Origin: Methylobacterium iners
GTDB lineage: Bacteria; Pseudomonadota; Alphaproteobacteria; Rhizobiales; Beijerinckiaceae
Assembly (NCBI RefSeq): GCF_022179305.1
Contig: NZ_BPQP01000034.1
Coordinates: forward strand, 1 to 64,000
Direction of reading: 5' to 3'
DNA: 64,000 nucleotides
A program made the position numbers and the translations under genes. Within the stretch, counting starts at the first letter, position 1. Each line of letters starts with the position of its first letter. Positions 16,840 to 25,874 of this stretch are shown piece after piece. The notes under the pieces are model-generated. The model did no database searches. It saw only the letters and a program-made list of their open reading frames with translations, and was not told where the DNA came from.

Positions 16840-17718
16840 TCAGAATCCCACCACGCGCCGGATCGGCGGCGCTACGGGGGCAACCGTCGCAACGATCCGC
16901 GCAGCCGAAGGAGCCTGGTTGTAGAGTCCGCGGTGCTGCGGGCTCGGGACGAGCTTGTCCGTCAGCCCGATCACGGTCTCGGCCGCGCCGAGCAGCAGCG
17001 CGCCGTCCGGCGCCAGGCTGGCGCTGAGCCGGCCGAGCACGTCGCCCTTGGTCGGCGCGTCGAAATAGATGAGCACGTTACGGCAATAGATGATGTCGAA
17101 GGTGCCCAGCTGCTCGAAGGGATGCAGCAGGTTGAGGGGCCGGAAATCGACCATCCGGCGCAAGGAATCCGAGATCCGCCAGAGCTCGCCGACCTGCTCG
17201 AAGTTCTTGAGCAGCATCTGGACGGGGAGCCCGCGCTGGACCTCGAAATGGCTGTAGAGGCCGGCCCTGGCCTTCTCGAGCACCTCGGTCGAGAGGTCCG
17301 TCGCCACGATGTCGACCTGCCAGCCGGCGAGCCTCGGGCCGGCCTCCTGCAGGAGCATGGCCAGCGAATAGGGCTCCTGCCCCGTCGAGGCGGCGGCGCA
17401 CCAGATGCGCAGGCGGCGCTGCGCCGCGCGCCGGGTCAGGGCTTCGGGCAGCAGCACGTCCTTGAAGAGGTCGAAGGGCGTGCGGTCGCGGAAGAAGAAG
17501 GTCTCGTTGGTGGTCATCGCCTCGACGACCGCCTTCTCCATGGCGAGGTCGCGCGAGACCTTGAGGGCGCCGACGAGGTCGCGCAGGCTCTCCAGCCCGA
17601 AGCGGCGGCAGATCGGCCCGAGGCGGCTCTCGATCAGGTAGCGCTTCTCGGCGGTCAACGCGAGGCCGGAGCGCTGCTTGAGGTAGCCGCGCAGGAAATC
17701 GAACTCGACGTCGGTCAT
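16840..17718 (-). CDS. cheR: Chemotaxis protein methyltransferase CheR
   Basis: The 292-residue S-adenosylmethionine-dependent enzyme methylates glutamates on chemoreceptors. An N-terminal helical domain (FDFLRGYLKQRSGLALTAEKRYLIESRL) is followed by the CheR catalytic domain with TTNETFFFRDRTPF, the SAM site RIWCAAASTGQEPYSLAM, and FDIIYCRNVLIYFD. The start overlaps the cheB stop by four bases, showing translational coupling. It is the last gene of the cheA-cheW-cheY-cheB-cheR operon. Confidence 0.96.
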   Translation of the reverse strand: MTDVEFDFLRGYLKQRSGLALTAEKRYLIESRLGPICRRFGLESLRDLVGALKVSRDLAMEKAVVEAMTTNETFFFRDRTPFDLFKDVLLPEALTRRAAQRRLRIWCAAASTGQEPYSLAMLLQEAGPRLAGWQVDIVATDLSTEVLEKARAGLYSHFEVQRGLPVQMLLKNFEQVGELWRISDSLRRMVDFRPLNLLHPFEQLGTFDIIYCRNVLIYFDAPTKGDVLGRLSASLAPDGALLLGAAETVIGLTDKLVPSPQHRGLYNQAPSAARIVATVAPVAPPIRRVVGF

Positions 17719-18878
17719 GCGCCGTGTCCTGTCAGGAGGTTGCGTAAGGCGCCACCGATCTCGCCGAGCGGCAGGATGGCCTGGGCGAGCCCGGCCTTGG
17801 CGATGCTGCCGGGCATGCCCCAGACGGTGCTGGTCGCCTCGTCCTGCGCGAGCACGGCGGCGCCGGCCTCGGTCAGCGAACGCGCGCCGCCGGTGCCGTC
17901 GGAGCCCATGCCGGTGAGAACCACGGCGAGGCAGGCACCGCCGTAGATTGCGGCCGCGTCGTTGAAGAGCACGTCGACGGCGGGGCGGCAGAAATTCACG
18001 ACCGGGCCGTCGTCGAGGCGGATGGTGACGTCGCCGCGGCCGCCGGCGAGGCCCATGTGGCGGCCGCCCGGCGCGACGTAGATGCGGCCGGGCACGACGC
18101 GCTCGTCGGCCTTGCCCTCGGCGGCCGGGATGCCGGTGCGCGCGCCGAGATGCTCGGCGAAGACGGCGGTGAAGACGGGCGGCATGTGCTGCACGATGAG
18201 GACCGGGAACTGACGAAGCGTCGCGGCGCCGATCTTCTCGAGGACCTCGCCGACGGCGCGCGGTCCGCCCGTCGAGGCACCGACGAGCAGGCAGCGGGGC
18301 GGCGTCGCGCTGCGCGCTTTCGGCCGCAGCAGCACGGGCGCGGCGGGCCGCGGAGCGGGTGCGGTCGGCGCCGCCGGCATATGCGAAGGAGCGAGCGCCG
18401 GGCCGCGGCGGCGGGCACGGGTGCTGCCGAACACGCGAACCCGCTCGACCAGCTCGGTGCGGAAAGCATCCGAGGTGGTGACGCCGCGGTTGCTCTCGGG
18501 CTTGGCGAGGTAGTCGACGGCCCCGAGCGCCAGGCAGCGCAGCGAGATGTCGGCGTTGCGCGTCGTCAGGGTCGACATCATCACGATCTGCACGCCCGGG
18601 CTCTTGGCGAGCAGCAGGGGCAGCGCCTGAGTCCCGTCGAGCTCGGGCATGTCGATGTCGAGGAGCACGACGTCGGGGTCGTGGCGCGACATCGCCTCCA
18701 CGGCGATCCGGCCGTTGGCGGCCGTCGCGACGACGTCGTAGCCCGCCTCGCCGAGCCAGCGCGCGACGAGGCCGCGCACCACGGCGGAATCGTCGGCGAT
18801 GAGCACGCGGATCTTCTGGCCCGTCCCTGCGGCTACGGTGCCGGTGGGGCCGGGCGGGTGGGCAACGGCTGCCAGCAT
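17715..18878 (-). CDS. cheB: Chemoreceptor glutamate methylesterase CheB
   Basis: The 387-residue two-domain protein has an N-terminal receiver domain (VLIADDSAVVRGLV, phospho-acceptor D74 in VVLLDIDMPELDG), a proline/alanine linker, and a C-terminal methylesterase. The catalytic triad is visible as Ser in VGASTGGPRA, His in IVQHMPPVF and Asp in LTGMGSDGTGG. It demethylates or deamidates receptors once phosphorylated by CheA, opposing CheR. I chose the ATG at 18878; a TTG at 18950 in frame would add 24 residues. No strong Shine-Dalgarno separates them. Confidence 0.94.
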   Translation of the reverse strand: MLAAVAHPPGPTGTVAAGTGQKIRVLIADDSAVVRGLVARWLGEAGYDVVATAANGRIAVEAMSRHDPDVVLLDIDMPELDGTQALPLLLAKSPGVQIVMMSTLTTRNADISLRCLALGAVDYLAKPESNRGVTTSDAFRTELVERVRVFGSTRARRRGPALAPSHMPAAPTAPAPRPAAPVLLRPKARSATPPRCLLVGASTGGPRAVGEVLEKIGAATLRQFPVLIVQHMPPVFTAVFAEHLGARTGIPAAEGKADERVVPGRIYVAPGGRHMGLAGGRGDVTIRLDDGPVVNFCRPAVDVLFNDAAAIYGGACLAVVLTGMGSDGTGGARSLTEAGAAVLAQDEATSTVWGMPGSIAKAGLAQAILPLGEIGGALRNLLTGHGA

Positions 18879-18960
18879 CGTGCTTACGCCTACGCTACGC
18901 GGGATGGGAACGAGGGAGTGCCCGGCCGACGCGGCGGCCGGATCGTCCAAGGCGGCGCGC

Positions 18961-19329
18961 CTATTGGGCGAGGCCGACCTGCTCGAGCTTCGCCGTGACG
19001 ATGTCGCGGTCGAAGGGCTTCATGATGTACTCGTCGGCCCCGGCATGGAGCGCCCGGGCAATGGCGCCGACGTCGTTCTCGGTCGTGCAGAACAGGACCT
19101 TCGGCGCGCTGCCTCCGGGGCTCTGGCGGAGCACCCTCAGGAACTCGTAGCCGTCCATGGTCGGCATGTTCCAGTCGAGCAGGATCGCGTCCGGCATCGC
19201 CTCGGCGCAGACGGTCAGCGCCTTGGCGCCGTCCTCGGCCTCGCCGACCTCGAAGTTCATGCTCTCAAGGATGCGGCGGGCGACCTTCCGGATCACGGCG
19301 GAATCGTCGACGACGAGACAGGTCTTCAT
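18961..19329 (-). CDS. cheY: CheY-type single-domain response regulator
   Basis: The 122-residue stand-alone receiver has the acidic pair DD (residues 8-9), phospho-acceptor D52 in AILLDWNMPTMDGYEFL, a Thr-Thr switch in LFCTTEND and the conserved lysine in EYIMKPFDR. Lacking an output domain, it should act by binding the flagellar motor or as a phosphate sink. It lies between cheW and cheB in the operon, as expected for a motor-binding CheY. Confidence 0.93.
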   Translation of the reverse strand: MKTCLVVDDSAVIRKVARRILESMNFEVGEAEDGAKALTVCAEAMPDAILLDWNMPTMDGYEFLRVLRQSPGGSAPKVLFCTTENDVGAIARALHAGADEYIMKPFDRDIVTAKLEQVGLAQ

Positions 19330-19349
19330 CGCGTCACTCCTTGGAGGGA

Positions 19350-19844
19350 TCAGGCGGCGCCGGCGGCGCGGCGGGGCGCGCCGAAGGCGAGCAAGGCATC
19401 GACGTCGAGGATGACGAGGAGGCGGCCGTCGAGGCGATGGACGCCGAGCGAGAGGTCGCGCCAGCGGGCATCGAGGTTGATCGGCACCGGCTCGTGGGTG
19501 GCGGCGCCGAGCTTCAGGACCTCGCCGACGCCATCGACGATGAGGGCGAAGGTCTCCCCGCCCTGCTCCAGCCCGATCGCCATCTGCCGACCGTCATCCG
19601 TGCGGGCCGGCAGGCCAAGGCGGCGGCGCAGGCAGAGCGCCGTGACGACCCGGCCGCGCAGGTTCAAGAGACCGACGATCTCCGGCGGCGAGAGCGGCAC
19701 CGGCGTAATGCCAGCGGGGATGAAGACGTCGTGCACGCGGTCGATCGCGAGACCGAACATGGTCTCGCCCACGAACACGGTGACGAAATCGCTGGTGGCG
19801 CCGGCGTCGGCGCCTTCGGCGTTGCTGTTGGCAGCCTGCATCAT
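19350..19844 (-). CDS. cheW: Chemotaxis coupling protein CheW
   Basis: The 164-residue CheW-fold protein links chemoreceptors to CheA. The core contains FVTVFVGETMFGLAIDRVHDVF, then PPEIVGLLNLRGRVVTALCLRRRLGL with the NLRG motif, and a second beta subdomain ending RLLVILDVDALL. The N-terminal 18 residues are low-complexity. It is located directly after cheA (gap about 30 bp) and before cheY. Confidence 0.95.
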   Translation of the reverse strand: MMQAANSNAEGADAGATSDFVTVFVGETMFGLAIDRVHDVFIPAGITPVPLSPPEIVGLLNLRGRVVTALCLRRRLGLPARTDDGRQMAIGLEQGGETFALIVDGVGEVLKLGAATHEPVPINLDARWRDLSLGVHRLDGRLLVILDVDALLAFGAPRRAAGAA

Positions 19845-19875
19845 GGAATGTGACTCCGATACCTGAAGGCCGGCC

Positions 19876-22584
19876 TCAGGCGGCGCGGGCGAGATTGACG
19901 ACGTCGAGTTCCGAGAGCGCGGCGATGAGGCCGCTGCGGTCGAACTTCGCGACGAGGTCGGCGATGGACAGGCTCCGCGCCCGCTCGATGGCGTCCGCGC
20001 CGATATTGCCCGAGAGGCCGATCACCGGCAGCGCCGCGACCCGCCCCTCGGCCTTGCGCATCGCCTGGACGAGGTCGAACCCGTTGCGGCCCGGCATTTC
20101 GAGGTCGCAGACGACCACATCGACGCGGCCGCTCGTCATCAAGGTGGTCAGCGCCTCCTCGGCGCTCGCCGCGGTGACGACGTTGTAGCCGGCGGCCTTG
20201 AGGACCGGGCTCAGCATGTCGCGGAAGAAGGCCGAGTCGTCCACGAGCAGGAGCGTCGAGGTCCGCTTCTCGGCCGTCCGGGCTCCACGCGCCCAGTCAT
20301 CGTAGGCGAGCGGCAGGAAGTGGGCGATGTTGATGATCTCGGTGGCCCGGCCGCGCAGCACCGCCGAACCGATCAGGTCCGAGCGCTCCGCCGCGATCTC
20401 GACGTCGAGGCGCTCCTCGACGATGTCGACGATCTCGTCGACGACGAGGCCCATCGCCCGCTCGCCGTCCGAGAACACGACCAGCGCCTGCGTGCCCTCG
20501 CTGCGGATCTCGATGGAGGCGTCGGCCGGCACCAGCGGCATGAGGCGGCCCCGGTACTGGATGAGCGGGCGTCCGCCGACCCATTCGACCTTGGAGGCCT
20601 CGACCTCTTCGAGCCGCGTGACCAGGGAGAGCGGCACGGCCTTGAAGCTGCCGCCGCCGCCGCGGAACACCAGCAGGGTCGCCTTGGCGTCGGTGGTCTC
20701 GACCTCCTCGGCCTCGATGTCCATCGGCACGCCGCCCGACTGCGAGCCCTGGCTGACTTGCTGGGCGATGCCGTTCGGGTCGACGATGAGCACCACGGCG
20801 CCGTCGCCGAGGATGGTGTTGCCGGCGAAGAGCGGCAGGTGGCGCAGCTTCGAGGACATCGGCTTCACGACGATCTCCTCCGTATGGAAGACCTCGTCCA
20901 CGAGGATGCCGAAGCGTTGGCGGCCGACCTGGGCCACCACGACGAAGCCCGAGTCGATGGTCTCGGCGGGCTGGTCCTGCCCGAGGACGCCGGTGAGCGT
21001 CACGATCGGCAGGAGGCGCTCGCGCAGGCGCAGCACCGGCGAGCCGTTGATGCGCTCCACCGTCTGGGCGGTCGCCTTGTCGACGCGCACGAGTTCCAGC
21101 ACCGCGACCTGCGGCACCGCGTAGCGCTGCTCGCCGGCCTTCACGATGAGGGCCGCGATGATCGCCAGCGTCAGCGGGATCTTGATGGTGAAGGTCGTGC
21201 CGCGGCCGAGCTGCGTGTTGATGTCGATGATGCCGCCGATGACGTCGATGTTGGTCTTGACGACGTCCATGCCGACGCCGCGACCGGAAACCGAGGTGAT
21301 AGCCTTGGCGGTGGAGAAGCCGGGATGGAAGATGAACTTCGCCACCTGGGCGTCGGTCATCTTGTCGATCTCGGCCTGGGTCGCGACGTTGCGCTCGACG
21401 GCCTTCTTGCGTATGGCGACGAGGTCGAGGCCCTTGCCGTCGTCGGCGATCTCGATGGTGATCGTGCCGCCCTCGTGGAAGGCGGAGAGGCGGATCGTGC
21501 CCTTCACCGGCTTGCCGGCGGCCTTGCGCTCGGCAGCCGACTCGATGCCGTGATCCGCGGAGTTGCGGACCATGTGGGTCAGCGGATCCTTGATGACTTC
21601 GAGAACCTGGCGGTCGAGCTCGGTCTCGGCGCCGTTCATCACGAGCTCGATCTGCTTGCCGAGTTCGGACGAGAGGTCGCGGACCACGCGCGGCAGCTTC
21701 TGCCAGGCATTGCCGATGGGCTGCATGCGCGTCTTCATGACGCCCTCCTGCAGCTCGGCCGTCACGTGGGAGAGCCGCTGCAGCGGGACCTTGTAGGTGG
21801 AGTCGTCGTGGCGGCGCGCGATCTCGAGGAGCTGGTTGCGGGTGAGCACCAGCTCCGAGACCATGGTCATCAGGTGTTCGAGGGTGTCGACGTTCACGCG
21901 GATCGTCTGCACCTTCGAGACGCCGCCCTCGCCCTCTCCGGCAGCGGATTCGGCGGCGGGCTTGGCCTTCGCGGCGGGCGCGGCCTGCATGACCGGCTCG
22001 GGCTCCGGCATGGGCTCGGGCGCGGCAGATTCCATCGCGGGCTCCGGCGCCGGCGCGGAGGGAGCGGGCGGCGCGAAATCGTCGGGGCCTTCGGCCTCGA
22101 GAAAGGCGCGCTCCAGATCCTCGAGCGAGACCTCGCCGGGCTTGAGCTCGCGCTCGACGGGCGGCGGCAGGGTGATGGTCGGCGCAGGCGCGGGTGCGGC
22201 GGCCGGCATCGGACCGGCCGACATCTGGTCGAGCGCCCCGATCAGGTCGTCGTCGCTGCCCGCGGGCTCGGCGCCGGTCTGTTCGAGGTCGGCGAGGATC
22301 GACTTCAGCCGGTCGAGGGTGACGAGGATGAGGCTCACGGCGGCGCCGGTGACCGGCATCCCGTCGCGGAACTGGCCCATTAGCGTCTCGGCCGCGTGCG
22401 CCAGCGCTTCGAGGCGCGGCAGCCCGAGGAAGCCGCAGGTGCCCTTGATCGTATGGACGAGCCGGAAGATGTTGCTCAGGATCGTCTTGTTGTTCGGATC
22501 CTGCTCGAACCGGACGAGTTCGGTGTCGACCGTGTCGAGATGCTCGGCGCTCTCGGTCAGGAACTCACGCAGCAAATCGTCCAT
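19876..22584 (-). CDS. cheA: Chemotaxis histidine kinase CheA with extra CheW-like and receiver domains
   Basis: The 902-residue hybrid kinase has an N-terminal Hpt (P1) domain with phospho-acceptor H44 in LVHTIKGTCGFLG and a proline/alanine-rich linker (about 125-235). Dimerisation and HATPase domains follow (DPLTHMVRNSADHGIE, IADDGKGLD, SGRGVGMDVVKTN), then a CheW-like P5 domain. Unlike short CheA proteins it continues with a second CheW-like domain (about 630-770, including GRLMPLVP and ALVVFSDGERAMGLVVDEI) and a C-terminal receiver (TLLLVDDSAFFRDML, Asp in VVVCDLEMPGRNGFDL). The receiver may act as an intramolecular phosphate sink. It heads the che operon. Confidence 0.96.
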   Translation of the reverse strand: MDDLLREFLTESAEHLDTVDTELVRFEQDPNNKTILSNIFRLVHTIKGTCGFLGLPRLEALAHAAETLMGQFRDGMPVTGAAVSLILVTLDRLKSILADLEQTGAEPAGSDDDLIGALDQMSAGPMPAAAPAPAPTITLPPPVERELKPGEVSLEDLERAFLEAEGPDDFAPPAPSAPAPEPAMESAAPEPMPEPEPVMQAAPAAKAKPAAESAAGEGEGGVSKVQTIRVNVDTLEHLMTMVSELVLTRNQLLEIARRHDDSTYKVPLQRLSHVTAELQEGVMKTRMQPIGNAWQKLPRVVRDLSSELGKQIELVMNGAETELDRQVLEVIKDPLTHMVRNSADHGIESAAERKAAGKPVKGTIRLSAFHEGGTITIEIADDGKGLDLVAIRKKAVERNVATQAEIDKMTDAQVAKFIFHPGFSTAKAITSVSGRGVGMDVVKTNIDVIGGIIDINTQLGRGTTFTIKIPLTLAIIAALIVKAGEQRYAVPQVAVLELVRVDKATAQTVERINGSPVLRLRERLLPIVTLTGVLGQDQPAETIDSGFVVVAQVGRQRFGILVDEVFHTEEIVVKPMSSKLRHLPLFAGNTILGDGAVVLIVDPNGIAQQVSQGSQSGGVPMDIEAEEVETTDAKATLLVFRGGGGSFKAVPLSLVTRLEEVEASKVEWVGGRPLIQYRGRLMPLVPADASIEIRSEGTQALVVFSDGERAMGLVVDEIVDIVEERLDVEIAAERSDLIGSAVLRGRATEIINIAHFLPLAYDDWARGARTAEKRTSTLLLVDDSAFFRDMLSPVLKAAGYNVVTAASAEEALTTLMTSGRVDVVVCDLEMPGRNGFDLVQAMRKAEGRVAALPVIGLSGNIGADAIERARSLSIADLVAKFDRSGLIAALSELDVVNLARAA

Positions 22585-22716
22585 GAGCGGTACTCAGTCC
22601 ATACGCGCACTACAGGTCTGTGCGTTCCCGACCATGAGCCCAATGCGTTAGTGAAGCGTTGCTGACGTCCTCCCTATCCGCTGAAAACTCCAATATTCGA
22701 TCGTCGAGCCGGAGGA

Positions 22717-23442
22717 TCAGGCCAGGGCCGTCTCCGGCGGCTCGCTGTCCGACGGTCGCGAAGCCTCAAGGCTCGGGGCCTGCGCGGCAGGACTTGCCGC
22801 TGCCACCGGCTCGGCGCGAACCGTCACCTCGTCGCCGTCGATCGTGAAGCGCACGTCCATGGCGGCGGCCCGCGCCACCAGGCCGGCATAATAGGGAAGG
22901 ATGCCGTGCGCATCGACCGTCCCGCCCTCCGGCGTTCCGGCGATCAGCGACTCCACGTGCGGCGGGATGCGGGCGTGGGAGCCCTTCGCCTTCAGGACGA
23001 GGCTTGGGGCCTCGCCGTCACCCGTGACCACGACGTCGATCAGGCCGCCGCGGGGAATCGCGCTCGTCGCGATCACCACGAGGTTCAGGAGAAGCTTGAC
23101 CTTGTTCTTCGGGTAGAGCGCCTGCGGCGCGCTCCAGGCGAGCTGCGTCTTCTCGTCGGCGAACATCCCGCGGGAGACCTTCTCGGCGTCCGCGAGATCG
23201 ATCGAGGCTCCCGCCGAGCCCGCCGCGCCGAAGGCCAGCCGCGCGAACTGAAGGCGCGCCGAGGCCTGGCGCGCGCTCTTGCGGATGAGGTCGATGGCGA
23301 AGTCGCGCATCGAGGCATCGTCCTCGTCCTCCAGCACTTCGAGACCGTTCACGATCGCACCGACCGGGCTGATCACGTCGTGGCAGACGCGGGAGCAGAG
23401 CAGCGCCGAGAGGTCGAGGGGATCGAGGTTGACGGTCGTCAT
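22717..23442 (-). CDS. chpT: Histidine phosphotransferase ChpT
   Basis: The 241-residue protein relays phosphate from the CckA receiver to CtrA and CpdR. The N-terminal dimeric helical bundle has phospho-acceptor H21 in LCSRVCHDVISPVGAIVNGLEVL. The C-terminal degenerate ATPase-like domain contains PKNKVKLLLNLVVIATSAIPRGG. The ATG at 23442 has GGAG upstream and fits the family start; a longer frame to 23604 adds unrelated sequence. The C-terminal 30 residues are an Ala/Pro tail. The gene reads in the same direction as cheA. Confidence 0.92.
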   Translation of the reverse strand: MTTVNLDPLDLSALLCSRVCHDVISPVGAIVNGLEVLEDEDDASMRDFAIDLIRKSARQASARLQFARLAFGAAGSAGASIDLADAEKVSRGMFADEKTQLAWSAPQALYPKNKVKLLLNLVVIATSAIPRGGLIDVVVTGDGEAPSLVLKAKGSHARIPPHVESLIAGTPEGGTVDAHGILPYYAGLVARAAAMDVRFTIDGDEVTVRAEPVAAASPAAQAPSLEASRPSDSEPPETALA

Positions 23443-23602
23443 GATGCGCTCCGCGCGAACGTTGAAGGCTTTCGCGAGCGCGTCGCCAAATCGGCCCGCC
23501 CCGCCGTCACGGCACCGATAGACGGCGCGTCCCGCTTTGAAAAGCTGCGGGATGCTCGCCGCGCCAAGGGTCGACAATCGCCGCTCCGCGCGGCATGACA
23601 TC

Positions 23603-24448
23603 ATGATGACGCTCCCTCCGCAGATGCGCGACCGCGTCGCGACGATCCTGACGGAGATCGCCTGCGAAGCCGGCGAGATTCTCAGGGTCTATCACGGCGG
23701 CGACTGCGCGCACGTCCTCAAGCCCGACGGCTCCCCGGCGAGCGCGGCCGACCACGCCGCCGAAACCATGATCCTCGGCGCCCTGGCGCGACACTGGCCG
23801 GGCATCCCGGTCATCGCCGAGGAATCGAGCGCCGATCGCCCCCCCGCCGACCTCTTCTTCCTCGTCGACCCCCTCGACGGCACCCGCGACTTCCTGGCGG
23901 GCGACCCCGAATACAGCGTCAACATCGGCCTGATCGCGGGGGATCGTCCCATCGCCGCGGCGCTGGCGGCGCCCGGCATCGGCCGGGTCTGGGGCGCCGG
24001 CACGACGGCATTCGAGGCGCCGATCCAGGCGGGTCGTCCCGGCAGCCCGCACCCCGTCTCCGTGCGACGGGGGCCGGAGGACGGGCTCGTCGCCCTCGTC
24101 AGCCGCCGCCACGGCGACCACGAGACCGAGGCCTGCCTCTCGAACCTGCCCGTCGGCTCGCGCAGGCAGACCTCCTCGGCCCTCAAGTTCTGCCTGATCG
24201 CCTCCGGCGAGGCCGACATCTACGTGCGCTGCGGCCCGACCATGGAATGGGACACGGCGGCCGGCGACCACGTCCTCACCAGCGCCGGCGGCTGCGTCGT
24301 CGTGCCTTCGGGCGAGACCATCACCTACGGCCATCACGCGCTGCACTACCGCAACGGACCCTTCGCGGCGCTCGGCGACCCGGCCTATGCCGCGCGTCTC
24401 GATCTGCCGGAGCGGGCCGTCGACGGACGGCGCCTACCGCTGCTCTGA
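23603..24448 (+). CDS. cysQ: 3'(2'),5'-bisphosphate nucleotidase CysQ
   Basis: The 281-residue enzyme belongs to the inositol monophosphatase superfamily. The metal-binding motifs are visible: PVIAEESS, LVDPLDGTRDFLAGDPEYSVNIGLI (the DPxDGT signature), and GPTMEWDTAAGDHVLTSAGG near the C-terminus. CysQ hydrolyses 3'-phosphoadenosine 5'-phosphate from sulfate assimilation. The EYSVNIGLI segment following DPLDGT favours CysQ over inositol monophosphatase. The ATG at 23603 or 23606 is plausible. The 3' end overlaps the convergent YHS-domain gene by 15 bases. Confidence 0.9.
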   Translation: MMTLPPQMRDRVATILTEIACEAGEILRVYHGGDCAHVLKPDGSPASAADHAAETMILGALARHWPGIPVIAEESSADRPPADLFFLVDPLDGTRDFLAGDPEYSVNIGLIAGDRPIAAALAAPGIGRVWGAGTTAFEAPIQAGRPGSPHPVSVRRGPEDGLVALVSRRHGDHETEACLSNLPVGSRRQTSSALKFCLIASGEADIYVRCGPTMEWDTAAGDHVLTSAGGCVVVPSGETITYGHHALHYRNGPFAALGDPAYAARLDLPERAVDGRRLPLL

Positions 24449-24940
24449 GGTGGCTTGCTCGGCGAGGCTCGCATCCGTCAAGCCGCCCAGCGCTGGCCAA
24501 AGGGCCTCGGCCTGGGCGATGAGCGCCGGGCGCTTGGCCGCCGCATCCCGGTTGGCCTCGTTCCGGAACAGGTAGAGACGCCGCGCCGCGGGTCCCGGCA
24601 TCAGCGCGAACACCATCGGGTCGGTGTCGACGAGCCGGCCTTCCGCGACGCCCAGCGGATCGTATCCCCCGAGCCGCGGCGCATAGCCGTCGGGATACGG
24701 CCGGAAGGCCTCCCGGTTCGCCGCGGAGGCGAAGCGCCAGACGCGGCCCTTCCAGTCGAGCTCGAATTGCGGACGGCCCGGCACCGGGTCGCCACCCGCC
24801 GCGAGGAAGTAGCTCACCGCGTCGAAGCCGTTCAGGGCCAGACTTCCGGGAATGCGGGGCGGCGTCCCCGCCTGGGACCGGTCGAAGGGCAGAAGCGCGA
24901 CACCGGCGAGTATCAGGCAGCGACGCCGCGTTAACCACAT
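24434..24940 (-). CDS. Exported YHS-domain protein
   Basis: The 168-residue protein has an N-terminal signal (WLTRRRCLILAGVALLPF) containing a twin-arginine-like RRR, followed by a YHS-type domain: LNGFDAVSYFLAAGGDPVPG, WKGRVWRFASAANREAF, YAPRLGGYDPLGVA. YHS domains are small metal- or ligand-binding folds found in transporters and stand-alone periplasmic proteins. The function is unassigned. Alternative ATG codons lie nine codons upstream. Only the convergent cysQ overlaps it. Confidence 0.75.
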   Translation of the reverse strand: MWLTRRRCLILAGVALLPFDRSQAGTPPRIPGSLALNGFDAVSYFLAAGGDPVPGRPQFELDWKGRVWRFASAANREAFRPYPDGYAPRLGGYDPLGVAEGRLVDTDPMVFALMPGPAARRLYLFRNEANRDAAAKRPALIAQAEALWPALGGLTDASLAEQATSEQR

Positions 24941-25054
24941 ATTGCCGTCTTCCAGGTTCATCATGCCGCCCGTCGATGCGTGGCGCCCCGAGGGCGCCGC
25001 CGGCATCCTTGGGACTGGATGCAAACAGATCCTTTACGCGGGCGGCGAGAGACG

Positions 25055-25663
25055 ATGATCCCATCTCACATTTTCCCCCGGCGCCTCGGGGCTTTCCCGG
25101 GCGCCTTCAGAACCCTGATCCTGGCGATGCTTCTTCTCGCCGGTCCGTCGGTCGGCCTCGCCGGCGCGGCCGAGGACCCGGGCTCCTTCCGCCCGCGGGA
25201 GATCGTGGAATCCGGGCACCGCTTCTTCGGCTCGATGTCGAAGGGCCTCGCTCTCACCGTGGAGGAGGCGACCCGGCGCTGGGGCGAGCCGAACAGCTAC
25301 ATCCTGGGCCAGGAGGCGTCGGGCGCCATCGTCGGCGGCGTACGCTACGGCGAGGGCACCCTCTACACCCGCAATGCGGGCCAGCGCCGGATCTACTGGC
25401 AGGGGCCGAGCATCGGCTTCGACGTCGGCGGAGACGGCAACCGCACGATGATGCTCGTCTACAACCTGCCCGGCGCCGGCCAGATCTACCGTCGCTTCGG
25501 CGGCGTCGACGGCTCGGCCTACCTCGTCGGCGGCTTCGGCATGACGGCCGCGACCTCGGACGGCATCGTGGTGGTTCCGATCCGCACCGGCGTCGGCGCC
25601 CGCCTCGGGATCAATGTCGGCTATCTGAAGTTCACGAAGCAGCCGACCTGGAACCCCTTCTGA
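25055..25663 (+). CDS. eipA: Envelope integrity protein EipA (DUF1134)
   Basis: The 202-residue exported protein has a signal peptide to about residue 32 (LILAMLLLAGPSVGLAGAAE). The mature part matches DUF1134: SKGLALTVEEATRRWGEPNSYILGQEASGAIVGGVRYGEGTLY, then IYWQGPSIGFDVGGDGNRTMMLVYNLP and a glycine-rich beta end. In Brucella, EipA is a periplasmic beta-barrel-like protein needed for envelope integrity. The ATG at 25055 is preceded by GAGAG. It reads alone, divergent from the YHS gene. Confidence 0.88.
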   Translation: MIPSHIFPRRLGAFPGAFRTLILAMLLLAGPSVGLAGAAEDPGSFRPREIVESGHRFFGSMSKGLALTVEEATRRWGEPNSYILGQEASGAIVGGVRYGEGTLYTRNAGQRRIYWQGPSIGFDVGGDGNRTMMLVYNLPGAGQIYRRFGGVDGSAYLVGGFGMTAATSDGIVVVPIRTGVGARLGINVGYLKFTKQPTWNPF

Positions 25664-25874
25664 GCCGGGGCGTACCAATCCGGTACGGGAGGGCTGGCCC
25701 TCGATTTGCCTCCATCGCCCAGCTTTCGGGCGACCGGCGGCATGCTGCGCCGTCCGGACTTTGCGCGGCGCGCCGGACGATGCGAGAAGCCTTCTCCGAT
25801 GACCCGCCGCACCGGCGGGGTCGAAGATTGCTGGCGACAGGACGACATGCGTCGCATGTCGGGGATGTGAGTGC

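Noticed and set aside
20320-22383. Long plus-strand open frame antisense to cheA
   Set aside because: It is low-complexity shadow of the cheA reading frame with no domain similarity.
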